Shown: piece by piece, positions 11,168 through 21,353 of the stretch
Numbering within the stretch: position 1 is the first letter of the stretch
Layout of the letters: the number at the start of each line of letters is the position of its first letter
NCBI GenBank assembly: GCA_029215795.1
Contig: JARDYH010000002.1
Span: 47,600,001-47,664,000 of the forward strand
Source: Anniella stebbinsi
Lineage: Eukaryota; Chordata; Lepidosauria; Squamata; Anniellidae
Direction of reading: 5' to 3'
DNA: 64,000 nucleotides
The notes under the pieces: generated by a model
Told to the model about the DNA's origin: nothing
The model's database searches: none
What the model saw: only the letters and a program-made list of their open reading frames with translations
Made by a program: the position numbers and the translations under genes

Positions 11168-11393
11168 TTTTCCCCACCCTGGGCCATGCTGGCTAAGAAT
11201 GATGGGAATTGTAGTTCATATACCAGTTGCTGGGGAACATGGCAGGAGGGTGCTGTTGCACTATGTCCTGCTTGTGGGTCCCTGGTCAACAGCTGGTTGG
11301 TCAGTGTATGAACAGAGTGCTAGACTGGGTGGACGCTTGGTCTGATCCAGCATGGTTCTTCTTATATTCTTACATCTGGAGGGCACCAGGATA
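11168..11393 (+). mobile_element. TE-I copy split by another repeat
   Basis: The left part reads ccatgctggctaagaatgat and gggaattgtagtt to about 11216. The element resumes at 11373 with catctggagggcaccagg. The joined order matches the intact copy at 37397. The interruption is a separate 156-bp repeat. Confidence 0.75.
11217..11372 (+). repeat. Unclassified squamate repeat, 3' part
   Basis: Contains accagttgctggggaac, gtcctgcttgtgggt and gtctgatccagcatgg, and ends ttcttatattctta. I recognise this as the 3' part of a long dispersed lizard repeat; its 5' part appears at 19640-19786. CAT occurs at both junctions (11217-11219 and 11373-11375), a possible short target duplication. Confidence 0.6.
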
Positions 11394-11513
11394 GGAAAGG
11401 ATGGTCTAAAGCAAGGATGTTGAACCTTCCAGTCCACTTGGGGTCCCAATCCAGCCATCCAGGATCCCCCAAATGGTCACACACCCTTTCCCTGACCAAC
11501 AATCATTTGAACA

Positions 11514-11705
11514 TAAAGCTGCAGGAGCCCTGCCCTCTTTTGTATGTGGGCAAGAGGGCAGGGCTCATGCAGCTTTAACTGTTGTGATGAAGAGGGAATT
11601 TCACCAGGTGCTGCAGGTATACAAATGACACCTGCTGAAATTCCATTTTCTATACAACTGTTGAAGATACAGAAGCCCTGTCCTCCTTTCCATGTGGTCA
11701 CCCTA
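11514..11705 (-). mobile_element. TE-H copies head to head, with hairpin
   Basis: Two TE-H termini meet head to head. Arms of 26 bp at 11514-11539 and 11552-11577 pair with one mismatch around a 12-nt spacer. The second unit then continues through aactgttgtgatgaagaggg and tatacaaatgacacctgctg to catgtggtcaccctag. Confidence 0.75.
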
Positions 11706-11830
11706 GCCTGGACCTAAGTAGATCAGAATCTAGACAATACCTGGACTGGAAACCAACTGAAAAAAAACTATGGACAGTGTCTTGAGTTCCATGGAAGACA
11801 GGTCATAAATAAATGTACTAAGACAAGAAC

Positions 11831-12030
11831 AGCCAGCCTGGTGCAGTGGTTGGGGTGTCAAATCAGGCCAGGAGCTAATCCTTGCTCAACCGTGAAGCTC
11901 AGTGGGTGACCTTAGGCCCTTCATTATCTCTCGCCCTAAAGTGAACTACTTAATAGGGCTGTTTCAAGGATAAAATGAAAAGAAGAGGCCTTAAGTTCCT
12001 TGGTGGGCTAGAAATGGAATAAAGAAATAA
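11831..12030 (+). mobile_element. SINE-1 (tRNA-headed, MIR-like), copy 1
   Basis: The head agcctggtgcagtggttggg has the layout of a tRNA A box. The B box is eroded. The core gaagctcagtgggtgacctt and a 3' tail ending aaagaaataaa follow. The order matches the common squamate tRNA-derived SINE with a LINE-like tail. The copies at 36515, 48528, 58106 and 63772 are the same family in antisense. Confidence 0.8.
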
Positions 12031-12999
12031 AGCTGTCTAATAATGGGAGAAAATTTGTGGCTGTGTGGCCTGTTCAACAGGAACTATTATCATTTTGACC
12101 CCTCAACCCCACCAGGTTGTATAAACTACAAAGGCCAAGTTACTGTTGGATCTACAGTTCTGTATTTCTCCCCGCCACTCCAGCTCAGATGTTTGCCTCT
12201 TTAGCGTGATGTCTCCAAGGCTAATGCATCTAGAAAATTGCTCTGGAAGGAGTTGGCCATATAATGGGATGCATCATCAATATAAATGAAAACAAAGTAA
12301 GATACTGGTTATAAGATGCAAATGAGCAGAGAATGAGATTCACTTAGTTGCTCACCAGAGAATCAGACCAGTGGAGATGCCTCTGTAGAGCTGCCAAACA
12401 AAAAATAGACTGATGTTCCTGCTCCCCAGTTGCTCCTGAGTAGGGACTGCAATTGGCTCAAAGGATGCTAATTGAACAGGATGGTGCTTCAAGGAAATAT
12501 GTGTCTGCACTAGTCTCCCTATGGAAAGGCATAAAGGATATTCATGGTTTAACACAATTAAAAGAGCACCTTGGGCCAAAAATGTAGGTCTTAAAGCAAA
12601 AGAGCCAGGCAGATGAATGTCGGAAAGAGCTGTGGCTAGGGAAGCATTTTTTTAAAGCCCTAAAGATTTGAGCAGCCTCAACAAGAGGAGAAGCAGAAAG
12701 ACTGCCAAGGGGAGGGGGTAAATTATTATCATGGGAAGGACTAATTCATTGTAATACATCTGTATTTCAGATATCGTCTTTTAAACAAACTATATCCCAA
12801 AACACTTTGCACAGTTAAATACGTTAAGAAAGCAAAGTGCATTTGGGGTAAATTGCAGAAACCAGTGGGGGAAAGATTAAAAAATGTGGTGATATGAAGA
12901 ACAAACAAAACAATCAGCATGACCATGCAGGAAGCATACAGAGGGCCCAGGCCAGATGTTCAGTTGCTATATTAAAAAGTAATAATAATAATAGCTTAT
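12031..12999. other. No recognised feature
   Basis: Unique-looking DNA that ends in a short AAT-rich tract (about 12980). No gene or repeat family was identified. Confidence 0.45.
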
Positions 13000-13440
13000 G
13001 AGCTTTTTTACACAAGGCATTTACTGTGGGCTCATCATTCCTTACTCATGGTTGTTTTTGGGTTCTTTAGATGATGCTGTGACCCTCCAGTTTAAGAGCT
13101 TTTCTACCCAAGGCTGTTAATCGCTATATCTACTTTCAGTTCCATCACAGAATTAAGATCCCATCTCTACACAGAAAGCATTTCCTTTCCTGCTTTTTTG
13201 CTACATAACCTCTAGGTGGTGCTGTGATATAGCAGAATAACAATTACACCAGTAGGAAAATACATTTTCTTTTGCTTTCAGGAATAATATTCCATTTTCC
13301 CCACTCTAAAATAAATTGGGAACATGCTCTTAAAAAAACAGAAGTGAAACAGGAAGGTCACGATGTTGTCTAAAGAACCCGTAAACAACCACGAGAAAGA
13401 AATGACAAATACACACTAAATGCCTTGTGTAGAAAAGATC
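13000..13440 (+). mobile_element. TE-L copy 1 with inverted extension
   Basis: The first ~85 bp (13000-13085) are an inverted copy of the last ~85 bp (13353-13440). Shared landmarks are acacaaggcattta / taaatgccttgtgt and gttgtttttgggttctttag / ctaaagaacccgtaaacaac. The ordinary TE-L start, gagcttttctacccaaggct, lies inside at about 13098, so the 5' end seems to have been duplicated in inverted form. No target duplication is visible. Confidence 0.75.
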
Positions 13441-14234
13441 AAATAACACTTTCCACCTGGAGGGCAGGGGTTAAAGTGGAACAGAGTATATTGAAGGGCA
13501 TTTTGGCATTGCTGTCCTGTTTCAAGGCTGGCAAGTGCCCCAGTCAAGGCCCAGAGAGTCCCAAAAATCACAAAGGCAGAAACCAGGCCTATCCAGGGTC
13601 ATACATGAGATTCCAAATACCGTTAGCAATAGAAGGCAGAGATGAAGTCAAAGCAGTCCAGAATTCAGTCCACAGGAGTCAGTCAGACCAAGCATCAAGG
13701 CCAGTCAGGGGGTGTCTGAGGGAGTGGTCCAGATGGGTAGTTGAGGATCTAGGAATCTGCAAAAGAGCAAGGCAAAGCATGAGAATTAAAGCATTGTTGT
13801 TCGTAGCAGAGACCTCCCTTCAGCTGTGCAGATTTATTGCTGTTGTTAATCAGCATAGCTGGCTAATTAGGTCAGCATGTTGCTTTAAGGCAGGCCCCAC
13901 ACTGTGGCTTCCTTTTGTTCTTTTGCTGCTCGCACCTGAGCTTACACCATTCAAAGGGATGAATGATCTCACACTCTGATTCTTGCAATTGGTGGAGTTC
14001 AGGAACAGCACTGGAGGGGCCAGACTAACCAGAAAGCCATAAATAATCATAGCCATAAATAATCAAAAGATGGCTAATTCTGTAGTCATAATTAAGCAAG
14101 TTGAGTCATTGATTCACACAATTATTAAAGTCAGACCTAGGAGAAGGAACAACCCAGAGAAATCAAAAACATGCCAACCCAACAACCAATCAGGGCTAAT
14201 GTGGTTTATTTAAATCTTTCCAAGCCACTGCTCA
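13441..14234. other. GTC/CAG-rich DNA, unclassified
   Basis: A stretch (about 13520-13740) is rich in degenerate agtcag, gtccag and gtcaag words. This recalls LTR-type repeats, and a similar texture occurs at 59200-59460. The 184-codon open frame here has no recognisable domain, and I do not call it a gene. Confidence 0.35.
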
Positions 14235-14725
14235 GGGTGAGATGGACATACTATTCCTCTTCTATCCAACTAACCTATTTCTCTTACCTGAACAGATATG
14301 CCTGTGACTCACCTGACCAAGGGAGAAAACTGTGGCTATATGGATAGACCCCACTCAGCAACAGACTTATAAATTCCAGCCATGTTCTGGGCTTCAAGAA
14401 TTATCACATTTTATACATAGTGGTCTCTGAAGCATCCCTCAAACGAGATAACACAAAGTGCTACAACAAGGTATATATTTCTTGCTTGAATTATATTAGA
14501 GAATAACAAAACTTTACAATGATAAAACAAGCAAGACATTAATATATACAATAAAATTAGGATGATTAAAAATATAACAGAAATAGTGGCCAACATATTT
14601 CTTCTTATTAAAAGTTCTTATTCTTCTTCACCATCAGTAATCATGGAAAACTTATATTTACCTATCTGGCAGGCATGGTTGGCAAAGCTTAGGTAATCAT
14701 GTTTGGTAGACTTCTCATTCTGCCA
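14235..14725 (+). repeat. TE-S copy 1
   Basis: Homologous over about 490 bp to 49470-50090. Shared words in order: ctatccaacta, gggcttcaagaatta, tagtggtc, atatttacctat and catggt. It is non-coding. The class is unknown; it could be part of an LTR element. Confidence 0.6.
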
Positions 14726-15100
14726 GGATCATGTTAAAATCTCAGTATTTATAACAATCTAACTAACGTTAACTCAGGTCCTTTATCTTAAACAAACATT
14801 GATGCACCTTGACTCAAAGAGGAGCTTCAGCTCCTGCACATAGCTTTAAGAGGGCTTCTTCTGAACACAGTCAGGATTACACCTGACTTTAGAATCACCC
14901 TTGTGAAGGTCCATGTCCTAAATCAAGAAATGTTTCGCATCCAAGGATGAACTCACCCACCTGTGGCAAGCTCTTTTGCCCCAGTTCCAAAAACACGTTT
15001 TTTGCACTTAAAGCTAGTACATATAACATTTAAAGAACTAAGCCCTCTGCACTCACAGTTAGCACGCACAGATTGTAATGAATAACACTTGTATGAGATA
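14726..15100. other. No recognised feature
   Basis: May hold the diverged continuation of TE-S, but I cannot show that. Nothing else is recognised. Confidence 0.35.
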
Positions 15101-15105
15101 CAATG

Positions 15106-16678
15106 GCTCAATTCGGACGACACGTTAAGAAACGGTTGTTTAATTAAACAACCGTCAGTTGAGTTGTTTAACGTGTCGTCTGGAGGGAGGCAAACAACCC
15201 ACAGTTGGTTAAGTGGGAGATTTAAACAACTGAGAGAAACAACTCACTTGCGAGTTGTTTAAAAATTAGTCAATTGACTAACGTGTCGTCTGGAGCGGGT
15301 GAAACAACTGAGGTGAGTATGTTAACACAAAGGATCAGAGAGGAGAGTGGCAAGAGTGGCAGAAAGTGGGCAGCCGCTCAGGCACGCTCGCAACAGAGCC
15401 CCGGCATCACAGCCATAGCAACCAGAACGCCCGCCTCCCCACCAGGCAGCCGGCACAGAGCTCAACAAGGGGCCAGCTCCTGCAAGCGCTCACGCAAGGT
15501 GCCCAGTCAGCTACCCAAACGGAAAGGGAAGTGCACCAGAAGGGCACTACGGCAAAGGGGGGGAGGGGGAGACGGAATAACCAAAAACCCTAGGTGCCCT
15601 GGAGCAAGAGGCAGCCCCCCACACCAACAGGGAGAACAACAACCCATCCAAAGTAGACCCCCACTACACCGCCACCTCCACCCTCGCATCACCCAGAAGG
15701 ATGAGGGCAGGGGAAGCGGCGACCAGAGAGCCCCCCCCCTCATCCGCCCAACATGGCTGGACATCGAGCCTTTGCCGGGCCCCAAGAATCCCGTTGGGGA
15801 GCGTCGCGCCCGTGAGGAGGCGTCCCAGGTGCGTGAAAGCATCAGTGCCTGGATCTGGCTGCGCTACCCCCACCCCCTGTGAGCGTTGGCTGTGGAGTTT
15901 CATCTGTGGACTGGCATCTCTCCCTGGCATGCCACCCCTCTCCACCACATCCCCTTGGCACGTTCCGTGCTTGGCTCCCTGGGGGTGTGGCCTCGGCCGT
16001 TTCCTCTTCACCGCTGTGCCTTCCAGCCACCGCCTCCCTTCCCGGGGACAACTGTCCTTTTCGTAGGTTCTGCCCTGGCTTAGTGGTGCCCATGTGCCTT
16101 ATTGCCAATGTCTGGTCTCCCTTCTATGCCACCCCACTCTTGCCTTCTTTCCTGTGTGTGCGGAAAATGCTCTAGGAGGGGGTTGGGGGCTGGGACTGGG
16201 GGCCATGGGTCTTCCTCGTGACTGCCACGTCTCCCGTGTAGGGTAGGTGGAGGGTGCCTCCCTGGGGCGTGGGTGCCAACGTTGGAATTGCAGTGCTGGG
16301 CATGGGGTGCGAATGTTGTATTGGTGCTGCTGTTCATCCTGGCTGCCTCTTTGCCCGAGGCTGCTGAGTTCCGCCCACTGACTGAGGCAACCAATGGGGT
16401 TTGGGAGGCGTGTCCTGCATCGGCTTCAATGGTGGCGCCCATGAATTTTCAGCTGCAGTGTGTTCTGGGATACCTGCTGGAGAACTAACGGAGTTCGGTA
16501 AGCGGGGAAAATGGCGTCCGAGCTGTCAGTCAGAACCGAGTACGCTATTAGCAACCGGGGTGGTTGCCGATTCCTTGCAGCATCTGCTGCAGCGTGTCGT
16601 CTGTGGATCACCACCTCATTAACACACCGTCAGTAAGTCATTTCCCCTCAGTTGCTTAACGTGTCGTCCGAATTGAGC
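15106..16678 (+). mobile_element. TE-C: 1.57-kb CpG-rich DNA transposon
   Basis: A 1573-bp element flanked by CAATG on both sides (15101-15105 and 16679-16683). The terminal inverted repeats match perfectly for 24 bp and start GCTCAATTCGGACG. The word ACGTGTCGTC or its complement occurs at 15116, 15171, 15281 and 16659, with a near copy at 16592. The left subterminal region holds a perfect 24-bp palindrome (15132-15155) and a perfect 16-bp palindrome (15266-15281). The interior (about 15360-16620) is GC- and CpG-rich, with long frames on both strands. None shows transposase motifs, so I read it as non-autonomous. The ends resemble those of TE-A. Confidence 0.85.
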
Positions 16679-16697
16679 CAATGAGTGCTTATCAATG

Positions 16698-17050
16698 GCT
16701 GCCTCTACACCAGACGTTTAAAGCTCTTTGAAGTCTCATTATAATTTTTACCTCTACAAGAGTGGAGCGTAAATCGGGAGTTGAGGCGCTTTTTCTCTCC
16801 GATTATGCGCATTATCGAATGCACATTAAATAGTGAGTTTTATTTTGCTCCAGCCGTTAAAGTGCATTTTGACTATGTGAACAAGCGATTCTCCGCATTA
16901 ACTACTTGTAAAGCGCATTTCAAACAACCAGTAGGGCCACCAGTTGTGCATTCAATTACCTCCTGCATACAAGCATTTACGATAAAGCACTTCAGCGATT
17001 ATGTGCATAATCGGCTAACCAGGCGTCAAACGGAATCCATCTAGAGGGGG
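16698..17050 (-). mobile_element. TE-B copy 1
   Basis: 353 bp between two TCAATG repeats (16692-16697 and 17051-17056). It lies 13 bp after TE-C, in the opposite orientation to the other three copies. It carries the repeated word tgcgcattatcg and the order gagttttattttgctcc, gaacaagcgattctc, taaagcgcattt. It has no protein, and the frame across it is fortuitous. Confidence 0.88.
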
Positions 17051-17056
17051 TCAATG

Positions 17057-17444
17057 ATACACATTACATACATACTTTCTGACAAAGGTGTTCCTCCACG
17101 TAAGTAGATGGATGGGTGAGTAAGTGAGTGGCACTGCTTATCTCTGCCCCAACTGATATGGAGCTGGGTGACAAGAGGACATAAGGCCCAGTTGTTAGAT
17201 GTCTCACAGGAGCTCCAGGCTAAGCCTTGAGACTTGTAAGTAAACTAGGTTACCCTCTCACCTGCCTCATCCTTTCTCATCCCTGCATTCAACACGAAGG
17301 GCAAGGAGAGAAAAGAGTTTGTAAGGCTATACAATTTGTAATATTTGTAAGGCTATTCCTCCTCATAAAAGAAAACAAAAATGGATGGCCTTGTTGCCAA
17401 CCCCTGCCTAAGCCTCAAGTCTAATTACAACAGCAGTGATACTG
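17057..17444. other. No recognised feature
   Basis: No recognisable repeat or gene. Confidence 0.4.
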
Positions 17445-17797
17445 GAACTTTTCTGCATGAGGCTGTTAATCAGCTCTTAATCCACTGTATCTACTATTGG
17501 TTTCATCGCAGAACTATGATCCAAGCACTAAATGGAAAGCCTTCCCTTCCTGCTTTTCTGCTACATATCCTCTAGATGGAACTGTGCTATAGCAGAATAG
17601 CACAAATGAAAAAGGTGTTTTTCTCCCTTTCACAATTAAATGCTGCATTTTCCTTGCTTTAAAAAAACACAACTCACTCAAAGTGATCATTAAACACAGA
17701 AGCGAAACTAGAAGGTCATGACATCATCTAGAGAACCCGTAAACAACCATGAGTAGGGAATGGTGAACATATTATAAATGTATCGCATAGAAAAGCC
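17445..17797 (+). mobile_element. TE-L copy 2
   Basis: Runs from gaacttttctgcatgaggct to gcatagaaaagccc. It matches TE-L copy 1 in order: ggctgttaatc, ttcctgcttttctgctacat, tatagcagaatagcac, aacccgtaaacaaccatgag. It lacks the inverted 5' extension of copy 1. Confidence 0.75.
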
Positions 17798-18776
17798 CAG
17801 CAAGAAAGAAAATATTTTTCAGGGTTTGACCATTCCAAGCTAGCAGTTATTTGAATATTGGCAGAACAAACAGGTGTGATCTAGAAATAAAGTGAGGTGG
17901 GTTTTTTTAATGCTTTAAGAAAATATTAGTGCTTTTGGCTATTCCTCCAGTGGGAATTTTTGGCTTCTGTACATGATCCAAGCTTTCTGCTTAGCAGCCA
18001 AATGGTGAATTCTGAATCTAGCATTACCTTAAATTAAAAAGACACTGGAGCATCAATCATTATAATGTTTGCACCTCATGTGAAATGCCACTTCCCCCCA
18101 CGTTATAGGTTATGGAGCTGCATTTCAAGAGGAGTGATCTTGTAGCAGCACCTGACTCAGATATGCTTTGACGGATTCAGCCACAGCGTTTCACTTGGAA
18201 AGCTTTATATCATGGCCTTGGCAGAGTCCCAGATGTTCTCCTCTGCAGGCTGCTATTTTCCCTTCAGCTTACCAAAAATAGCCATGCATAGACTGAGTGT
18301 CCTCGAATTATGAAGGCTTACAGGCAAGCATGTTGTCAACTTTCTGCCGGGCAACCATAGCCTCCTGTGGGTTGTCAGAGAAGAAAGATAAGTTTGGAGA
18401 CTCCATACCCATTTACACATCGAAGGCTGGCATTTTAGAGGATGCTTAAGAGTTTGGGCTCTCTGCTACCTTAGATATTTGTTTGGTGGCATGTGTTTTT
18501 TTCAAGGACATTTGTCTGTCTCTTCTAAAGACCCAGAGCTGTGATTGGGGGGCATTGCAGACAGAGTTTCATGCTGTACAGGAGCATCTTCTTTAGTCTG
18601 AGATCAGCATCTCTGCCATCCTCATAATGATCCTATAGTAATGGTCATGTTTTACACATTGCTGGATATATGGTTACATTCCCAAGGTTACCAAGTAAGT
18701 TCATGGCTGCAGCAGAGGGAGATGAGATGAGAAGTAAGGCCTTTCCACCAGCCCTGATGAAAGGTCACTTGGTTTT
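17798..18776. other. No recognised feature
   Basis: Unique-looking DNA without a gene or named repeat. Confidence 0.45.
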
Positions 18777-18889
18777 TTTCCCCTTGTCCCTCCTCGTTCC
18801 CTTTTTCCTTTTGTGTCATGTCTTTTTAGATTGTAAAGTCAGACAAAAGCCCCCTGAGGAAGGCCTTTAAATAAAATACAAGCTAAAAA
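18777..18889 (+). repeat. LINE/SINE 3' tail fragment
   Basis: Contains tttttagattgtaaag and ends near taaataaaatac. Same tail type as at 10690 and 19457. Confidence 0.55.
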
Positions 18890-19344
18890 GTGTTGGGCTT
18901 TGTGAAAATAATTTATTTGCATCCTAGGGTAACTAACTGTCAGGATTTCCTCAGGTTTGTCCTGGTTTTTGTTTTATCCTGGGTGTTGGGGGGGGGGGGG
19001 GTTTCTGTAATTTTCTATAATGTCCTGGAATTACATGCTTTCCCCTTTTAGGCCATCATTTTTCCCCACTGCTCCAATTGGGGCCTTAAAAGGTAAAGCA
19101 TATCATTGCCGGACATTATTGAAAATGCCCCATTGGAGGAGTGGGGGTGGGTGAAAATAACGTGCTTTTCCCTCCTTTGCTCCAAGCAGAGCCTTTAAGG
19201 CCCCAATTGAAGCAGAGGAGGGGAAAGTGCACTTTCCAGGGCCTCCAGGAACCATGCCATTCCCCACTGGCATGCTAATGGCAGCCACCATTAGCATGGC
19301 AGGGGGGGAATGATGTGCTTTCCAGAGGCCCTGGAAAGCATGCT

Positions 19345-19374
19345 TCCCCCCCCCCACACACACACACACACACT
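19345..19374 (+). repeat. Poly-C/(CA)n tract
   Basis: About 11 C followed by about 9 CA units. A poly-G run of about 14 lies at 18988-19001. Confidence 0.95.
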
Positions 19375-19456
19375 GGGAGTTCTCTTTTTGGGTTTCCCAA
19401 ATATGGACTCCCTATGAGAACCCATTTCTCCTTTCTTCTGACCTGGCTTGGATGCT

Positions 19457-19583
19457 CTCCTCTTTTCATCTTTAGATTGTAAGCCTGTGGGCAGAGACTG
19501 TCTTGTTTTTATTGACTGTTTGTCAGCTGCCCCAGGAGGCTTTTTGGTTGGGGAGTGGAATAAAAACACTGTAAATTAAAAAA
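19457..19583 (+). repeat. LINE/SINE 3' tail fragment
   Basis: Contains tttagattgtaagcctgtgg, ttgtttttattgactg and a terminal taaaaacactgtaaatt. It is the best-preserved copy of this tail type in the window. Confidence 0.7.
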
Positions 19584-19639
19584 ATGGATTTGAATATGCA
19601 GTGTAGACAATAGTAGAACTCGAAGTCACCCAATGAAAT

Positions 19640-19786
19640 AGTTTGGCAGTAGTTTTAGGACAAAAATACTATGCAGCGCATAATAAATGTATGGAATTCG
19701 CCTCCATGGGACGTGGTGATGGCGGTTACCAACTTAGCTTTAAATGGAATTTAGACACATTCCTGGAGAATAGGTCTTTCAGCAGC
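19640..19786 (+). repeat. Unclassified squamate repeat, 5' part
   Basis: Contains atgcagcgcataataaatg, tatggaattcgcctccatgg, gatggcggttaccaactt and ttagacacattcctggagaa. I recall this as the 5' portion of the dispersed repeat whose 3' end lies at 11217-11372. Confidence 0.55.
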
Positions 19787-19900
19787 TTTTATTTATTTAT
19801 TTATTAGAACACTTTTATCCCACCCGAAAAAAGGCTCTCAAAGCAATTTACAAAAATCAGTCTTAAGACGGTCCCTGCCCACAGCTTACAATCGAAAAAC
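19787..19900 (-). repeat. LINE/SINE 3' tail fragment, antisense
   Basis: Begins tttatttatttatttatt, then ttttatcccaccc and agcttacaatc. This is the reverse complement of the tail at 19457. Confidence 0.65.
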
Positions 19901-19901
19901 G

Positions 19902-20441
19902 TGATATTCCCTCTTCATCACAACCGTTAAAGGTGCATGCACTATACCAGAGTGAACATATACAAAAGAAGGCAGGGTCTCTGCAACTTTAACAGTTGTA
20001 GGCTGATCATATGAAAAGGAGGACAGGGCACATGTAACTTGTAGAGAAAAGGGAATTTCAGCCAGTGTCATTTGTATGCAATTAGTTCCTGGTGAAATTC
20101 CCTCTTCATCACAACAGTTAAAGTTGCAGGGGCCCTGCCTTCTTTTGTATATGGTCACTCTAGTATAGTGCCTGCAACTTTAACTGTTGTGATGCAGAGG
20201 GAATTTCACCAGGAACTAATTGCATACAAATGACACTAGCTGAAATTTCCCTTTTTCTACAACTGTTAAAGTTACATGAGCCCTGTCCTCCTTTTCATAT
20301 GGTCAGCCTAAACAGTTGTGATGAAGAGGGAATTTCACCTGGAACTAATTGCATACAAATAACACTGGCTGAAATTCTCTTTTCTCTACAACTGTTAAAG
20401 TTACATGAGCCCTGACCTGGATTTTATCTGGTCACCCTAAT
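19902..20441. mobile_element. TE-H cluster: at least four adjacent copies
   Basis: A short partial unit (about 19902-19945) and a lone terminus (19948-20000) precede a full copy (about 20002-20165). An inverted copy (about 20166-20310) and a further inverted, partial copy (about 20311-20440) follow. The third and fourth units form a near-palindrome with arms of about 145 bp. Shared words are gaatttcagccagtgtc, ggtgaaattccctcttcatc and cacaacagttaaagttgcag. The ends read catatggtca or close variants and are often flanked by TA. Confidence 0.85.
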
Positions 20442-21163
20442 ACTGTAATAGTAAAAAAAAAAGCTTCCAGTCCCTAGCGTAGTCTTGAAGTTGTGGCTGT
20501 TGTTTCCTTGCTCTTCTTACCAGCATTGTTGCTTCTGTTTCATGTTACCATGGCAAAGAAGTGACATGAGAACTCTGAGGTTGAGAGACTTGGAGAAAAA
20601 GTCATATTTATACTGTGCAGCTTTCTTGGCTCTGCCCTTTGCTTCTTTCATAACCCGATGGTGGTTTCAGAGCTACTTTCATAAAATTAATGCAACCATA
20701 AATGTATTTCAAGTTACCAAATACATTCACTTCTGTTACTGTTTTAGCAGTTTTATTTGCACGGGAGTTCCTGACAAAAAAAATAACCGGTCTGCATAAA
20801 GGCAAGACATCTGAAACAGAAAAACTGCCTACATGTTTTATTCTACCTTTTCCAACAAAATGTTCACTGTGTTCTTCCAGTGAGTCTCGAAACCTAACAA
20901 AGGCAAAGCCAGAAACCTCATGAAGCACCCTCAGGACTACAATATTTAGGCTTGTTGAAGAAGACTAAGCCTTACTAATCAAAATCAACCTCCTGGCTCC
21001 AGAGTGGATTGATTTAAATCAAGGAGTTTCAAACCAGGCTTTAAATTGTTAAGAAAAAGGAGTTAATCTGGCCTGCATTTAGATTTAAATCCAGTTTCCC
21101 ATTGATACGTCATATAGTATGAATGCTCCCTAGTTAATCGGAGCATTAACATTAATGTACTTT
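20442..21163. other. No recognised repeat; short frames of unknown meaning
   Basis: Frames of about 105 codons occur on both strands (20485-20799 plus, 20608-20928 minus). The minus frame has a GFAFVRF string like an RNP-1 motif, but there is no RRM around it. I treat it as unique non-coding DNA. Confidence 0.4.
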
Positions 21164-21164
21164 G

Positions 21165-21353
21165 GGCCTGTTCAGATGACACGCTAAGCCATGATTAGGC
21201 TGCTAAGCCTTTTGCAGCAAATGGTTAGTGAGTGTGCATAAACTGTGGTTATGTAGCCACCATGGTTAGGAATGGTTCACATGACATGCTAAGCCATAAT
21301 GTTTAGCTCAAAATGCTTACCTGTCATGGCTTAGTGTGTTGTCTGAACACAGT
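21165..21353 (+). mobile_element. TE-A copy 2
   Basis: Begins GGCCTGTTCAGATGACACGC and ends with ttagtgtgttgtctgaacac. The body matches copies 1, 3 and 4. No target duplication is clear. Confidence 0.85.

Noticed and set aside
13425..13979. 184-codon plus-strand frame
   Set aside because: No domain, it lies in a low-complexity GTC/CAG-rich tract and starts inside TE-L.
15274..15882. 202-codon open frame in TE-C
   Set aside because: It is Pro/Arg/Gln/Gly-rich low-complexity, overlaps long frames on the opposite strand and has no transposase or other domain. CpG-rich DNA has few stop codons, which explains its length.
19902..20441. CRISPR-like array
   Set aside because: The repeated units are ~150-bp transposon copies in both orientations, not short direct repeats with unique spacers, and this is a vertebrate genome.
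20485..20928. Overlapping frames with a GFAFVRF string (minus) and a hydrophobic segment (plus), looking like an RRM or a small membrane protein
   Set aside because: The RNP-1-like word lacks the rest of an RRM, and the plus frame lacks any family-wide motif. No splice or polyadenylation context supports a gene.
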